64,000 bases of DNA, from the NCBI GenBank assembly GCA_963082975.1, contig OY720344.1:17781580-17845579 (forward strand). The letters run 5' to 3'. A program made the translations under genes and the position numbers. Each line of letters opens with the position of its first letter. Position 1 is the stretch's first letter. Positions 44,760-57,289 of this stretch are shown piece after piece. Under the pieces are notes generated by a model. It saw only the letters and a program-made list of their open reading frames with translations, did no database searches and had not been told where the DNA came from. This DNA is from Labia minor. Lineage: Eukaryota > Arthropoda > Insecta > Dermaptera > Spongiphoridae.

Positions 44760-46111
44760 TATTGTACAAGCATCCCCAAATTATATAGGTATATTTTAAA
44801 ACCATTATCCTAATAAATAGAAGATGTTGTTGGGTTTACTCCAATCCAGTTACTCACATACCAATATCTATTTCTAAGTTCGTTTAAAAAGTTTTTGACC
44901 TAGAAATAAGAACGACAATTTTGTTTTTTTGAACAAAGATCTCTTAAAAAAGATTCTGCAAAGTATCAGCCATAAACGTTTAGTTGTTTTTTGTGGTGTT
45001 CAAATAAAGATGAACAGGTTTTTACAATTTCTGAAAAATGGATAAAATCAAGTGCGTTTTCTCATTTGATTGAACTATTTTATTTTATTTTTTTATTTCT
45101 TTGACTTTTTAAAAGGTTGATGAAACATTGAAAACATAACTTAATATATTTTGCAGAAAATGTGAAAACAGCATTTTTTTGAAACTTTGTAACAGAGAGA
45201 AATATAGATTCTGTGAAAAAGAGATAAAGAAAGATTAAAGTTAGAAATTTTAGAAATAATTTTTTTCTCTTAGGAATCATTTGGAATCTCTACGTATTTA
45301 ATATATTAGTATTTAATAATTGATGTATTTCTTTGTGAATAAATTAAATTTGAAAATATAAATGTAATTTAAAAAATGAAATACACAACAACTAGTATAG
45401 AATATCCTTTGATATTTTATGTATTAAAAAAAACAAACTAATTAATTAAAAAACTTTTTTCTTTTAATTTTTGTCTTTAATAAATCTTATCATTATTATT
45501 TCCATTTGATTTCTTGTGTTATTAAAACCAAAATAAGATTTGTTTAAGAAAAGTAAGATTTCAACTTTATTTAAATATGATATTACTAATCGAAAATAAT
45601 TTTTTTTTTCTTCTCTTTTATATGTAATTAAATGGCTTTTTATTCCGGTGGTATATCCGTTTTCTTCTTGTTAAAAGACGAAAGACAGATAATAAATCCC
45701 TTTTGGGATGAATTATCTCATTGCTTGAAGGCTTACAATCAGACAAAGAAAGCATACAAAGAGAGAAAGAGAGAGAGAAAGGAAAGAGAAGAAGAAGAAA
45801 AAAGATATGGTTAAAAATTGAAAAAAAAAAATAAAATAAAAATATAAAATGATGATGATGACGATGAGAAACAAGAAAAGTGGATTTTACGTTTATATTT
45901 TATTTTTTATTTAAACAAATTAATAATTTTTTAAAAAGAATGTTATCTGATTTTTTTTTAATCTTGCTATTCAGATTTAATTTTATTTTCATAAAAGAAA
46001 AAAAAAATAAAGAAAATAAGAAAAATAAGTAAGAGACAAATTTGTTTTTCTTTTTATAAAAAAATTTGTTATCTCTCTTTCTCTCACTTTCTATATATAT
46101 ATCCTATGCTA

Positions 46112-46146
<35 letters not shown>

Positions 46147-46680
46147 TATAATGTTAGCCTCATAATATATCAGAGAGGTATAAAATAGATACAAATTAGA
46201 ATTGAAATTCCATACCTTTACAAGGATTGTTATATTAAAATTATATTAAAAACATAATAAAGGATTTTAATCTCAAAAAGATATTTATATAAATAAATAA
46301 GTGTAAATTTTTTTATTGTTATTTAAATTTCTAATAAAATTTTTCTCTCTCTGAGATGAAATTATCCAATTCTCTATAAAAATTATTTTAAATAATTTTT
46401 TTAATATTTTAAGAAAAATGGTTATTTTACTTTTTTAATACTATTTTCTTGGTTATTTAAAGTTTGATCGGTTTAACCCTTTGACCGAAATTTTGTTCAC
46501 AAGATTTCTTACATACACACTTACACATAAGTAAAACGGGAAAACCACTTTTTGGAATCAGTATGAACTGAAACGTGGAGAAATTGCATACCTGAAGTGA
46601 TTATAAGTCTTTTAAAAAACTTAGAAATTTTGTTTAATTGATAAGTAAAAATAATAGTTTTATTACTTATGGTCATATTT
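44760..46680. other. AT-rich intergenic stretch
   Basis: A mariner-like 5' leader is possible at about 44878-45045 (see rejected items). Several TA, TC and purine runs lie at 45765-45810 and 46110-46145. The ORF at 45632-45814 ends in a low-complexity KER-rich tail and has no domain. Confidence 0.45.
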
Positions 46681-46683
46681 GAG

Positions 46684-46866
46684 TGGAAAATGTCCGCTTG
46701 GAAGACCAAGGACGCTGTGGGTGGATAATATGGGAGCGACGTGAGAGAGATGGGAGAGGGTAGGGACTGGAGGGTTGTGGCTCAGAATAGGAATACTTGG
46801 AGGGGTGTGGTTGCTGCGGCCAAGATATTTCGATTTCCGTAGAGCCACAGAGATAGAGATAGATAG
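46684..46866 (+). mobile_element. RTE-like LINE 3' fragment
   Basis: A 5'-truncated copy starting within the gtggaaaatgtccgcttgg block and ending with the ccgtagagcca...agatagatag tail. Corresponds to the last about 55 codons and 3' end of the 63-kb copy; one frame lesion near gtgggtggataat. No clear target duplication found. Confidence 0.7.
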
Positions 46867-46896
46867 AATAATATTCGCATTTTTAATTTTATTATA

Positions 46897-47338
46897 TACG
46901 AGGTTTGTTCAAATGAAAAGGTGAATTTTGAATTATTTCGAAAGTGTATATTTATTCATCAATATCCAGTTTGTCCCCTTCAAAGTAATTCCCCTCAGTT
47001 ATAATCCACTTATGCCAACCCTTCTTCCAATTATCGAAGCACCTCTGAAATGCGCTTTTTAGTATGGCCATCAGCTCGTTCTTCAATTCCGACTTTTGGG
47101 AAAAGGAAAATGTCGCAGGGAGCCAAATCTGGTGAATACGGTTGTTGAGGCATGATTACGGTGTAGTTTTTGGCCAAAAAGTCAAGAACAAGCAATGATG
47201 TATGAACTGGTGCATTATCGTGATGCAGAATCCATAATTTGTTTTTCCACAATTCCAATCGTTTGAGCCGTATTGCTTCACGCAAACGTTGCATAACTTC
47301 CTTGTAGTATTCCTTATTAACAGTACGACCTATTGGCG
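46897..47338 (-). pseudogene. Mariner 3' half with terminal repeat
   Basis: The minus-strand ORF (47031-47294) has LWKNKLWILHHDNAPVHTSL (second catalytic Asp) and QQPYSPDLAPCDIFLFPK (third catalytic Asp). The C-terminal tail follows in decayed frames to about 46925. The end cgaggtttgttcaaatg at 46899, preceded by TA, fits a mariner terminal repeat. Coding upstream continues to about 47338 (GRTVNKEYYKEVMQRLREAI) and then stops abruptly. The N-terminal half and other terminus are missing. Inactive. Confidence 0.8.
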
Positions 47339-47339
47339 T

Positions 47340-47970
47340 GCTTTTTTAAATTTTATTAATGACAGGAGAGGAGGTGAGATTCTCATAGAAAGAACTACGC
47401 TTACAGAATTTATTTCAAACGACGTACTAAACTACTACTGGCCTAAAAAACCTCTCCTTCCTTGGTATTGAATACTCGCACCATCTAACTCTTTGAGGCA
47501 TTACTTTGGAGTTGTTACTATACGATATATTTAGAATAAGAGTAATCAATGTCCACACTAACATATCAGGTATACGTAAGTACATATATCGTGGATAGTT
47601 ATAGATTTAGATTAATAAAAAGAATAGTAAATTATTCGAGTTGTCGCATCTGAACATTTTTAATTGATAAAAGATTAGATTTAAATTCATGTTTTTATAT
47701 AATAATAATAATTGATAATGATTATTTTACTCTTCTTTTTGTAAATTTCAGCAAAAAAAATAATAACAGTAATTAATAACAATTTTTTACATAATGAAAA
47801 TTCCAAAACTAATTTTTTTTCAAATTTATTTTTTATTTCTTGTGTCACATTTTATTATTCAGACAAATGTATACATATATGGGGTTGCTGAGTTGGGAAA
47901 GCAAACGAAAATTTAATTTTCTCTACGCCACCCACCTATATATATAGTATGTAAAGTTAATTAATCCCGC
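47340..47970. other. Intergenic stretch
   Basis: No gene recognised. 47370-47470 is slightly GC-richer with a 60-codon ORF lacking motifs. Confidence 0.4.
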
Positions 47971-47974
47971 ACAT

Positions 47975-48190
47975 GTTCAAATGCAAACTCAACAAGTGAT
48001 AAGATCAATTAGTGATAATAGACTAAACCCACCCATTCCCCTTCTCCTTTCACATTGTCACTCATCCCACTCACCCACCATCTCACCTCAACCAACTTAC
48101 AGCCACACAATCTGCAAATGGCCTTTTCTCCCTTCCTTAACTCATTCACTCAACCCTCCATTCCTTCTACTTACCATTTAATTCGTTTAA
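47975..48190. other. C-rich single-copy patch
   Basis: Pyrimidine-rich with ccacccattcccc and cactcatcccactcaccc. Overlapping 66- and 62-codon ORFs are proline/serine-rich shadows of this composition. No function assigned. Confidence 0.3.
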
Positions 48191-48679
48191 ACTTTCCATA
48201 CACATTTAATATCATAAAATGTCTAAAAGACAAATTTATTTGATTATAATTTTGTTATAAGGAAAAAAAGTGATTTATAATATATACATATATATTTCTC
48301 TAATCTCCTCTATTGATATATTGTATGTATATGATTATAGAAATTATCTAATCAATCCATTCCCATTAATTAATCATATTTTTTTTTTAAATTTTGATTG
48401 ATTCTCTTAATATTACTACATATATATGATATTTTGAACTCATTAGTTAAGTGAAAAATGGTTAAAATTTAAGCGCAAAAAAAAAATTTAATAATTACAA
48501 AGTTAAATAAAATATGATACAATTACTTATACTTATATACATATAAGTGTATCAAATTAAAAATTTTACAATTTATAATATGCAATTAAATAAAGTTAAT
48601 TAATTTTCAAATGATAATAATAAAATGAAATATTATTAATTATTTTTTTTTTAAAACCTAAAGGTAGATAGATTAATGA

Positions 48680-49010
48680 AATCATTGTAGGGGAGAGAGG
48701 GGGGTTGGTTGACCACCCAATTAGTCACGTCACAACAACACCATTTGAACAACAGACGCAATATTGATCATAATGATTAATATCCAAGCCTGTACTGATG
48801 AGCTTAGTTTACAATTATCCTGAGGGAAGGAAGCTAATACATAGGCTAGTCATACTATTCACTCTCCCCACTCCTCCCAACTCCCATCTAACCAGTACTA
48901 TATGGTCAATTCACCTCTTTGCATTCGATGGATAACAAATTGAACATTCATTTATTCATACATATGTCTAAACATTATTCGTTTATTTATCAAAATAGAT
49001 AGAGGGTGGA
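48680..49010. promoter_or_regulatory. Possible conserved non-coding element
   Basis: Single-copy, GC-richer patch with several homeodomain-type TAAT/ATTA cores (for example aatgattaatatc near 48771) and ggtcaattcacctctttgc near 48903. No coding frame. A regulatory role is inferred from composition only. Confidence 0.25.
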
Positions 49011-49014
49011 GATT

Positions 49015-50005
49015 GGGGAGCAATGGATAGAGAATGTACTCAAATACATATATATATATTCATACAATACATGACAAAGAGGGATTGAAAGAGTGAAAGA
49101 GAGAGATGGATAATTTCAATTGAATACAACTTGTCCATATTATAATCCTTTGATTAAAACCAACACGGGGATAACGACAACAACAAAAAAAAAAAAACAA
49201 AAAAAAAAACAAAAACAAAAAAACGTAAAAAAAAACTTATTGAATGCTTAAGTTGTTGTTGTTGTGTGATAATTTTAGTTTTAGTCCATCATAATCTCTA
49301 ACATCCATACCATATAATAGTAATTATTATTGATTACGAGTACTATTGTACATATATACCTATGTATGTATATAGTAGGGAGAAGGTATTAGTTGAAAAC
49401 CATTTCACTTTGATCGTCGTGAAACGATTAAAATTGGGATCATTCTGTCAATTTATAAATACCACTGTCCATATCTACTCCCCACATGTCCCCCCTCAAC
49501 CTATTTAATCGAAAATGATAATTAAATCCACCTTAAATTTAAAAAAAAAAATAAAAATAAAAATATTTTCAATAAATTCAATTGAAAAATTTATATAATA
49601 AAAATAATATTCTAAATTTAATAAATTATATTTTTATTTATTAAGATTAGTAAAACAGAATATTATTTTTACCTTCAAATTAATTACTTATTGTAAATTA
49701 TTGAAAATATCTATTAATAAAGATATATAGATCATTAAATTAATTTCTACATATACAATACCAGATTGGAATATAAGAATTGGAAATTTTTTTTTCATTT
49801 ACATAATTAAAATTGATTTATATAAGATATACGATTTCAAAAAATAATCTTTAAAAAAATTATGGCTATTCCTTGTATGGAAGAATTGTAATTAGTTTTC
49901 TTTCTTTTGTTGCCCAAATTTCTATATTTTTCCCAAACTTTTAAACTTTTTTCTCATTTAATAGACTCCTAGATTTTGATGCAGTATAAGTATATTAATA
50001 CAATT
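49015..50005. other. AT-rich intergenic stretch
   Basis: Poly(A)/caaaa run at 49185-49230. No gene recognised. Confidence 0.45.
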
Positions 50006-50010
50006 TAACA

Positions 50011-50906
50011 TACACCCTCCATTCCAAAAGAAACCGAACTTTTTAAAAAAACAAAAGACCAATGTACATTTTGGAACAAATCATTTTTATTAATCAATGT
50101 ATTCCCCTTCTGCATCGATACACAAATTTGCACGCTCCAACAAGTTGTCAAACGACTTCTCCATGTCCTTGATTGGAATGGTCTTTAGGACGTCGGTCGT
50201 CGCCTTCTCAATGGCGCGCGCTTCAATCGATACGTGCCACTTTCCTTTCATCGCCAAATGCATAGGGAATAGATAGAAGTCGCACGAAGCCAGATCAGGT
50301 GAATAGGGCTAATGATGCAAAGGAATAAAGTGATTTTTGACCAAAAATGCAGTTACAAGACGCGAACGATGTGATGGTGCATTATCGTCCAACTGCCTAT
50401 TTCTCGATATTCTGGCCGAATACGACGAATTCTTGCCAACAAACGCTTCATGACGCCTAAGTAAAACACTCCAGTGACTGTCTGGCCGGGTGGAACAAAA
50501 TCTTTGTGGATAATTCCGTTTGAATCGTAAATATCCGGTTCTGGGACGGCCTGATCTTTCGTCATCATCCAGCCTCTCTACCCGATTTGAATAACCCGAA
50601 CCACTCATAAACTTGCGTACGGGAGAGACAATTATCACCATATGCATTTTAATGTGCAGTAAAAGTTTTATAAAGTTTAACACAAAAATCAATTGCAGCT
50701 CTTTGTTTGAAACTCATTTTCCGACCTATGTACAAAACACACTGACATTTGAAACGCAATAACTTTTGTTGTATGCATCCAAATGTCATTAAATTTATAT
50801 CAGTTGTCAATGAGGGACTAAGCCATCTACGGGTAAAATATTACAACAGATGGCATTAGTGGTACTATTTTTTAAAAGCTCGGTTTCTTTTGGAATGGAG
50901 GGTGTA
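50011..50906 (-). mobile_element. Internally deleted mariner with intact terminal repeats
   Basis: The element (50013-50904, about 892 bp) has ends caccctccattccaaaagaa and the same sequence inverted, matching over about 25 bp and more, with TA on both sides. On the minus strand a helix-turn-helix part (TQVYEWFGLFKSG-like, DDERSGRPRTG) is joined to HKDFVPPGQTVTGVFYLGVM and RLLARIRRIRPEYREIGSW. The region with the first catalytic Asp is deleted. DDNAPSHRSRL (second Asp) follows, then the C-terminus in shifted frames. Full mariners are about 1.3 kb. It cannot make transposase but could be a substrate for one. Confidence 0.88.
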
Positions 50907-50909
50907 GAA

Positions 50910-51745
50910 CTATTAGCATTTAATAGTGTAAATTTTTAACAAATTTACCTAAAAGTAAATTTTTATTACTTTAATCAAATTATCTCAACCTATTGCACGA
51001 AATTTAAGGATAATAATTTTAATCACTAAAATGTATGTATTAGACAAATATCCTGCTAGATTATTATTTGAAAAAATTTCATAAATGATTAATAGGCATT
51101 TCTTACTGAAAAAATAATATGACGGTTGAGACTGATGTTTTTTTTAATAATTACGTTAAAATTTCGATTAATAAAAAATCTCCGTTCGCATAAAATATTA
51201 TCAAATATTTTATTATAAAAAAATTATTGGGAAAAATTAATTTACTAAAAAAATTAACTCAATGAAAAAAAAAAAGTTAATTGGTATTTTATTTAGATTG
51301 AAAATTTAAAACAAAAATTCCAATGGAAAATTCCTTAAAAAATACCTTAAAACGTGGACGATTATATAAATATATAAAACTGTAATAAATACCATATAAC
51401 CTTAATAAATACTACAACTGATGGAATAGCAGAATCCGTTTGCAATTGTTTGCATTTACTTTTTTATACAGCTTTTATTTCATACAGAAATTCTTTACAT
51501 TTTTATAGTAATTGAAAGAGGACATTTTGCATCGACCCCAATAGGCACCTCAGGTTCTGCCGATCCTATTTAAAGCTCTCCATAGACCCACAAGTGATTC
51601 ATCTCTGGTTTAAAGAATATAATTTCTTTTATATATTTCTCGAAAAGTGAATAAATATATATATATTTATTGGTAACATTTGTGTAATTGTAATTGATTT
51701 GATTTAATTTTACTTTTTTTATATTTTCAATTATCATGTTGTTTT
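50910..51745. other. AT-rich intergenic stretch
   Basis: A GC-richer patch at about 51525-51605 has no recognised motif. No gene seen. Confidence 0.45.
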
Positions 51746-51749
51746 AATA

Positions 51750-52345
51750 TACACCAATACCTCACTTTGCGTCGCGGTTTCGTTAAAAACAAAAATAACG
51801 ACGCAAATTGTTTTGTTACACATTGTATTTAATTTTTCACTTAACATTCCACTTAACTTTCCACAAAACATATCACCTTGATGTATATTCTGGGATATTC
51901 TCCTAGAGAAAACAAAGAAAATTAAAAAAAAAAATAAATAAGTTGACCTGTGGCCAGGTCCGAAGTAAATTAATTTCCAGCTACAAAAACAATTTCAAAT
52001 AATTTTAAGATATCTATTAATGTAATAAAAAACAGATATGGATATAACATAAATATTTTTAATTTTATTTTATTTATAATATATATATGCAAGACCAGGC
52101 TGTGACGTCATGAATGGTTGGATGACGTCATATAATTTTAAATTAAGAAAAAACTAATAAAGATTATTATTTTCGAGGATAAAACCAATACAAAGTGCAT
52201 GATTCGTGGTGATATGTAAAAAATCTCCTCATGTGAAATTTGGTGTGAAAACAATACCTCCCTTACTATCGTCGGTCGGTAATTATAGACTCGAACCGAA
52301 AACAACGCAACCTCGAAAATCTAACGATGCACGGAAAAAATTAAT
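51750..52345 (+). mobile_element. pogo/Tigger-like MITE interrupted by family A
   Basis: Starts tacaccaatacctcactttg and contains gcgtcg/aacgacgc motifs, tattctgggatattctcc and acgcaacctcgaaaatc. It ends near ttaatagtgg-tata. Matches 23.96-25.19 kb in reverse. Family A copy A5 is inserted after the a-rich run (51939-52281). Confidence 0.6.
51939..52281 (-). mobile_element. Helentron-like family A, copy A5, internally deleted
   Basis: 3' hairpin (gacctgtggccaggtc on plus) at 51945-51960 and 5' end taccgaccgacg at 52281. Both CRE palindromes are present 20 bp apart (52103, 52123). It is 343 bp instead of about 615-670. The GTCY core is gone because the first and second caccaaatttcacatg modules are merged into one, as expected from recombination between them. 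Confidence 0.75.
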
Positions 52346-52349
52346 AGTG

Positions 52350-53255
52350 GTATATATATATATATATATATATGAAAAAATCGATTCTAATTTGTTTTAT
52401 TTATTATAATATCCTCTGAGTTAATCAAGAACTGGTGGTTTTGGAGAACATTAACTATTTTTATTTATTTCTTTAAAACTATAAATAAAAACCTCGTGAC
52501 AGCAATCGATGGATCACCTGGAGAGGATTTACATCCCATATATGCTCGAGAGATAGTTATCTTCACCCAGAAAAACTAACAATTTTTAATTATTTAATTT
52601 TTTTGAAATATCGTTTCAATAAATGGTTGAGTTATCCTCCTATTAAAGGGATACTAGCGGCTGGGCATTACCAGTTCTATTCTTATTGGATTAAATCGTA
52701 TAAGCCATCGGTTTAAACAAGCCTTTTGCTTATTCAAATAGACAATTTTGGGTAAATCATTTCCTTTTTTGTGAGTGCCCAATCGTATTCAAATAAAGGG
52801 AAATGAAGAGGTTGAATTTTCTCGCAAAAAATGGAGTTTGAGTCAGTAGAAGATAGTAAAATACTATTTATAATACTTTTACAAATGAATGGATAAATAA
52901 TACAATTAAACAAATGTTAAATAATAATAAAAAAATAACTCCTTTGAATAAAAAGATGGAAAATAATTATATATTCCCTTTGGTATTTATTTAATTTATC
53001 TCTAGATTATTTCAAATAAAGATAAAATTAATTTATTTTAAAATATACAGATATTTTTACAACAATTTTCATGAAAAAATTTAAAACTTAAATATAATTA
53101 TAAACATAATATAGTATCATATAAGATATATAAAAATTAATATAATATTATTGCTAAGTTACGGATAGCAAGTTCGATAGATAGTTATAGCAAATAGTAG
53201 AGTTACTATAGATTTTCCTATTAAATTAATTATCCAAGATCTTCCACACAAGAAA
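52350..53255. other. Intergenic stretch
   Basis: 52440-52830 is less AT-rich and seems single-copy, with no coding frame or motif. The rest is AT-rich. Confidence 0.4.
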
Positions 53256-53261
53256 GTTATA

Positions 53262-53565
53262 CTTGAACTCAGTGGCGTACTGTGAGGTCTTGCGCCTGGG
53301 GGCAACTGAGAAATTAGCGCCCTCTTTCTTATATATATATATATTTAATTTAATTTTTTTTTAAAGAATATTAATGACGAATAACGAAACAGGTTTAACA
53401 GATTTTAATAAGCGTATAAATAATATTTATTGATTTACACAAAATACAGTTTAACTTTAAATATTATTTCTTCTTTTGTTTCAAATTGGGTTCCCTAATT
53501 TTGCGCCCTCTAAATTTGGCGCCCGGGGACATATGTCCCCCCCTAGTTACGCCACTGCTTGAACT
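53262..53565 (+). mobile_element. Non-autonomous hAT element with perfect 8-bp duplication
   Basis: The element (53270-53557, 288 bp) has ends CAGTGGCGTACTGTG and TAGTTACGCCACTG and is flanked by CTTGAACT on both sides (53262-53269, 53558-53565). Interior gcgcc/gcgcccgggg blocks lie near both ends. Confidence 0.92.
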
Positions 53566-53676
53566 TATTATTTAAAGTGAAGATTATTTTGGAGTGAAAA
53601 ATATAATATAATGTTCCAAGCTTAGCAAAAGGACAATAACCAAAATTGAATTTTTTAGGTATCTCATCTTATTATC

Positions 53677-53685
53677 CTAGCAAAA

Positions 53686-53726
<41 letters not shown>

Positions 53727-55743
53727 ATATTTTTGAGATATTAAATCGCACATCAAATTGAAATTCACACCATAGATAATATTTATAAAGAAAAATCGAC
53801 CTGTATTGACTTCAGCCTCAGGAAAAATCAACTTTATTAGTATTTTCTTAATTTAAAATATTAAATTTAAATGATTTCAGGAACTATGTCATCCACATTG
53901 AAATTTGCTTTCCGTCATATACTTTTTTAATTGATCTTGTATTAAAATTTTTTATATATTTAAAATATTTTAAAATTTTTAATTTAATTTCGAAATAAAA
54001 TTAAAAATATTTATTTTAATAATATTTTAGAATAAAATTACGAAATATATTTATCGTTCCACCACCAAAAAAAAAAAAAATATATTTTAAGGAATAATTT
54101 TTTATAAAATAATTTTTTACTTTAATTAATATTCATTTAAAATGATAATTAAAGAATATCTTATTTCAAATAAATTTGAATAAATTTGATCTAATAATAT
54201 TAAATTTTAATGATTTTTAGATTAAATTATAAATAATGATATTTTTAATTATTTTAAATATAAAAAAAAAATAATATTCTTTCTTAATCCTTCTTTCTTA
54301 ATTAAAATATAGACAAGTAAGGTGTCAATATAATTTCAGAATTTATATTATTATCAGTAGTAATTCTTGGACGAAACAGTCTATAAGCTATTGCTACTTT
54401 GAAAAATATAAAACTGAGGTCATCTACATTAATTATAACAACATATATATATATATATATATATTTTATAAACTAAATTTGAATATATTTTTATCACGTT
54501 TTACTTAACTTGTATTCTTGTCTGTGTGTATGCATCAAATCTTGCAATCGATTTTTCGACGACTTCCAATCATTGGATTTTCTTGAAACTTCACCAACAG
54601 CTTTGCTCTCTATGACAATACAATATTATCATTTCTATGAGCTTCTAATTGCTACAATTTGAATGAAATAATCCAAAATTTTTCCTATATATAAAAATTC
54701 AAAATGTCGGATGTAAACAAAAAAAATGTAAACAAAAAAACATAAAATCCCCAACTTTATAAATATAAATATTTAGTACACATTCATTTCTTAAATTATA
54801 CTTCATAAATTTAATTAATATGAGTAAACTAAAATCGATTGCAAAATTTGAAGACTAAAAAGTAGAAAATAATACTTTATAAAAAAAAAATTTTTAAAAA
54901 ACCACGTTTTACTAACGGACTAAAAAGGAGAAAATAATTTTTTTCTGAAAATCCATACTGACATTACATACAAGAGATCTGATTTGAATCAAACTGTCCA
55001 TAACGTAAAACGTGGGGCGCAAATATGTCTAAAATATCCTGTTTCTAATAAAAATATAGAAAATATATAAATCTCAAAATAAACATTAAAACCACGCATA
55101 ATATAATTTGACAAATGAATATTGATCTTTATCAAAAATATTAAATTTAATGCTCGAAAGAATTTAAATTAAAAAAAATCTATTGGACTACTAATATTAT
55201 TTCCTTTTACAAAAAGTCTGTTAAATACTTAATAGGTAATATTTATAAAAATTATATCACGAAACTTATCCTATCGTATTACTAATAATATTCCCTTCTA
55301 CAAGAATTTTGGTGAAAACTTAAGCCTTAAAAAATACAACGATTGATGCTAAATAAAAATTAATAAAGGAAATCAGATTTGAATAGAAAAATTATTATTT
55401 GTTGCGCCCCACGTTTTACGTTATGGACAGTTTGATTCAAATCAGATCTCTAGTATGTAATGTCAGTATGGATTTTCAGAAAAAAATTATTTTCTCCTTT
55501 TTAGTCCGTTAGTAAAACGTGGTTTTTTAAAAATTTTTTTTTTATTCATCTTGAAATGAAAATCAAGTTATTTTAAATAATTTGTACCATTTTAGGAAAC
55601 AAATTTTTAATGGGTCATTTTTTCGAAAACCCACTTAACAATTGTAATAAATAATTAAAAAATTTGTAAAATTTTTAAAGTTTATAATAATAAATTGTAT
55701 AAATTTGTTAAAGGGTCGAGCAATAGCTCGGTGTTCCAGGTAC
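53677..55743 (+). mobile_element. Helentron-like family C, long copy C5, split by a MITE
   Basis: The 5' end ctagcaaaaattgtatat is at 53677. The 3' end, with hairpin CGAG-CAATAG-CTCG then gttccaggtact, is at 55712-55743. A 664-bp inverted-repeat MITE lies inside (54880-55544). The remaining about 1.4 kb is much longer than other C copies, so it may be a fuller parent form or hold another insert. 54490-54720 has a GC-richer block (cgatttttcgacgacttcc) of unknown origin. No Rep-helicase motif seen. Confidence 0.5.
54880..55544. mobile_element. MITE with about 142-bp inverted arms
   Basis: Arms 54881-55022 and 55402-55543 are near-perfect inverted copies (blocks: aaaaccacgttttactaac, gactaaaaaggagaaaata, gatctgatttgaatcaaac, aacgtaaaacgtggggcgc). 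The flanks are TA. The about 380-bp centre is AT-rich and non-coding. TA targeting suggests a Tc1/mariner-type parent. Confidence 0.8.
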
Positions 55744-55749
55744 TTAATA

Positions 55750-56715
55750 TAAATAATAGAAAAGGTTAAAGGGATAGGTTTATCAATTAGTATTTGTTAA
55801 GTAAATATGCATTTGGATATCGGCACCAGAAAATTATCTCTTACTTCACAACACCTACACATCAGACATTTAAACAATCAAACAAACAAACAAACTGAGA
55901 GCAATTAACTTATCTACACCTTCCTCCTTTGATTGTAGCAAAATGTTATTTTTACATCATTCTTCCCACATAGATATCAAATTTTGTACATTACTAGTAA
56001 TAGATAGACAAAATTTAATTGGTTTATATTTTAAATATTCTCACATTTATTTTATTTCGTATTAGTAAAAATATTTACATATATAAATAATTCCATGATT
56101 GACATTTGATTGTATTATAAATTGATTTGCATAAATACTTTTTCAAAGTAAATCATCGAAAAAAATGTTTATGTTTGTTTTTTAAATTATAATTAATAAA
56201 TATTAATATAAATTTTATTTTGGTGATAATAAATTTACCTAATTTACAGACAAACTTGAGTTCGAGTGATCGAACCTCGCCAAATTCAATTATATTTAAG
56301 AATAAAAATAAATATAAACCACAATCATTCTAAGGAAAGCTTGCTAAAATGGTGATTTATTCCAAAGATTAATAATTATAATAATAATAATAATAATCGA
56401 AATATGAAACATGAATAACTTTTTAAATACTCATAAATAACGAAAAGATTCCCAACTACATACTATGTAGTAATTAATATTTTTCATATATTATATGAAA
56501 AATATTAGTTTATGTATTTTAAATCTTAATATATATGATAGAGAATGTTAACAAAAAATACTTATAAATATTTTCTTCATATGTTTCAGGTAAAGAATCA
56601 ATTTAACATGAAATTTATTTAAATTTAATTTATTTATATGACCAGCTATAACAAATGTAAGTATTAAACATTATTATTATATTTTTTTTTTCAAATTTCC
56701 ATATTCTTTATTTAT
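55750..56715. other. AT-rich intergenic stretch
   Basis: No gene or repeat family recognised. AAT run near 56379-56396. Confidence 0.45.
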
Positions 56716-56720
56716 TTTTA

Positions 56721-57284
56721 TTATCTCGCCAAAGTTAGTATTGAGATCACGAAAATTTTCGATGTCGAGATTTTGATGTTTTTATACGTTTTGAATGCCC
56801 CTGAGTCATTTTCACTAAGGTTGAAAATAAATTTCTATTTGAGCTAGAATAATGAAATTTGGTACACGGGCATTCTAAAAAATTCGAAGTTTTCTATCAA
56901 CTTTTGAGAAATGTAGCTCAATCGGAAGAGGGTTTTGATTTTTTTTCTTCTAAACTGACTGTAAAAATAAAGATATATGTTTGATAGTTTTTCTCATGAT
57001 TAAAAATTGTATAAAACTGCTATATATAGAATTTCCTCTTGATTGAATCGCTGAAAATACAGGAGTTAATTTTGTAAATTTGGACTTAAAAAGGAAGGTA
57101 AAGAATTTAAATTTAAATTTAATATATGTTAATTAATTAATTTAATTGAATAACAATACTATACTAAAATTTAAATTTTTAATTAATTAATTAATCAAAT
57201 CACACAATTATACTTAATTAATTAAATTTAATTTAAATATAATATATCTTAATTAATCTAATTCAAATTTGTGGAGACACTTGA
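56721..57284 (+). mobile_element. Helentron-like family B, copy B4, decayed
   Basis: Starts ttatctcgccaaag and keeps gatcacgaaaattttcgatg and the atgtagctcaa-cgg block. It lacks the TG core and the 3' subterminal repeat; the hairpin is reduced to gtggagacac. Oldest-looking B copy. Confidence 0.65.
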
Positions 57285-57289
57285 TTTTT

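Noticed and set aside
44878..45045. Possible mariner 5' terminus and leader (ttcgtttaaaaagtttttgac, cited in part) with a short MDKIK start
   Set aside because: The leader looks mariner-like, but no second terminus or clear transposase coding follows, so it stays unconfirmed.
45632..45814. 60-codon ORF with KER-rich tail
   Set aside because: Tail comes from a GA-rich run and the front has no recognisable domain or splice context.
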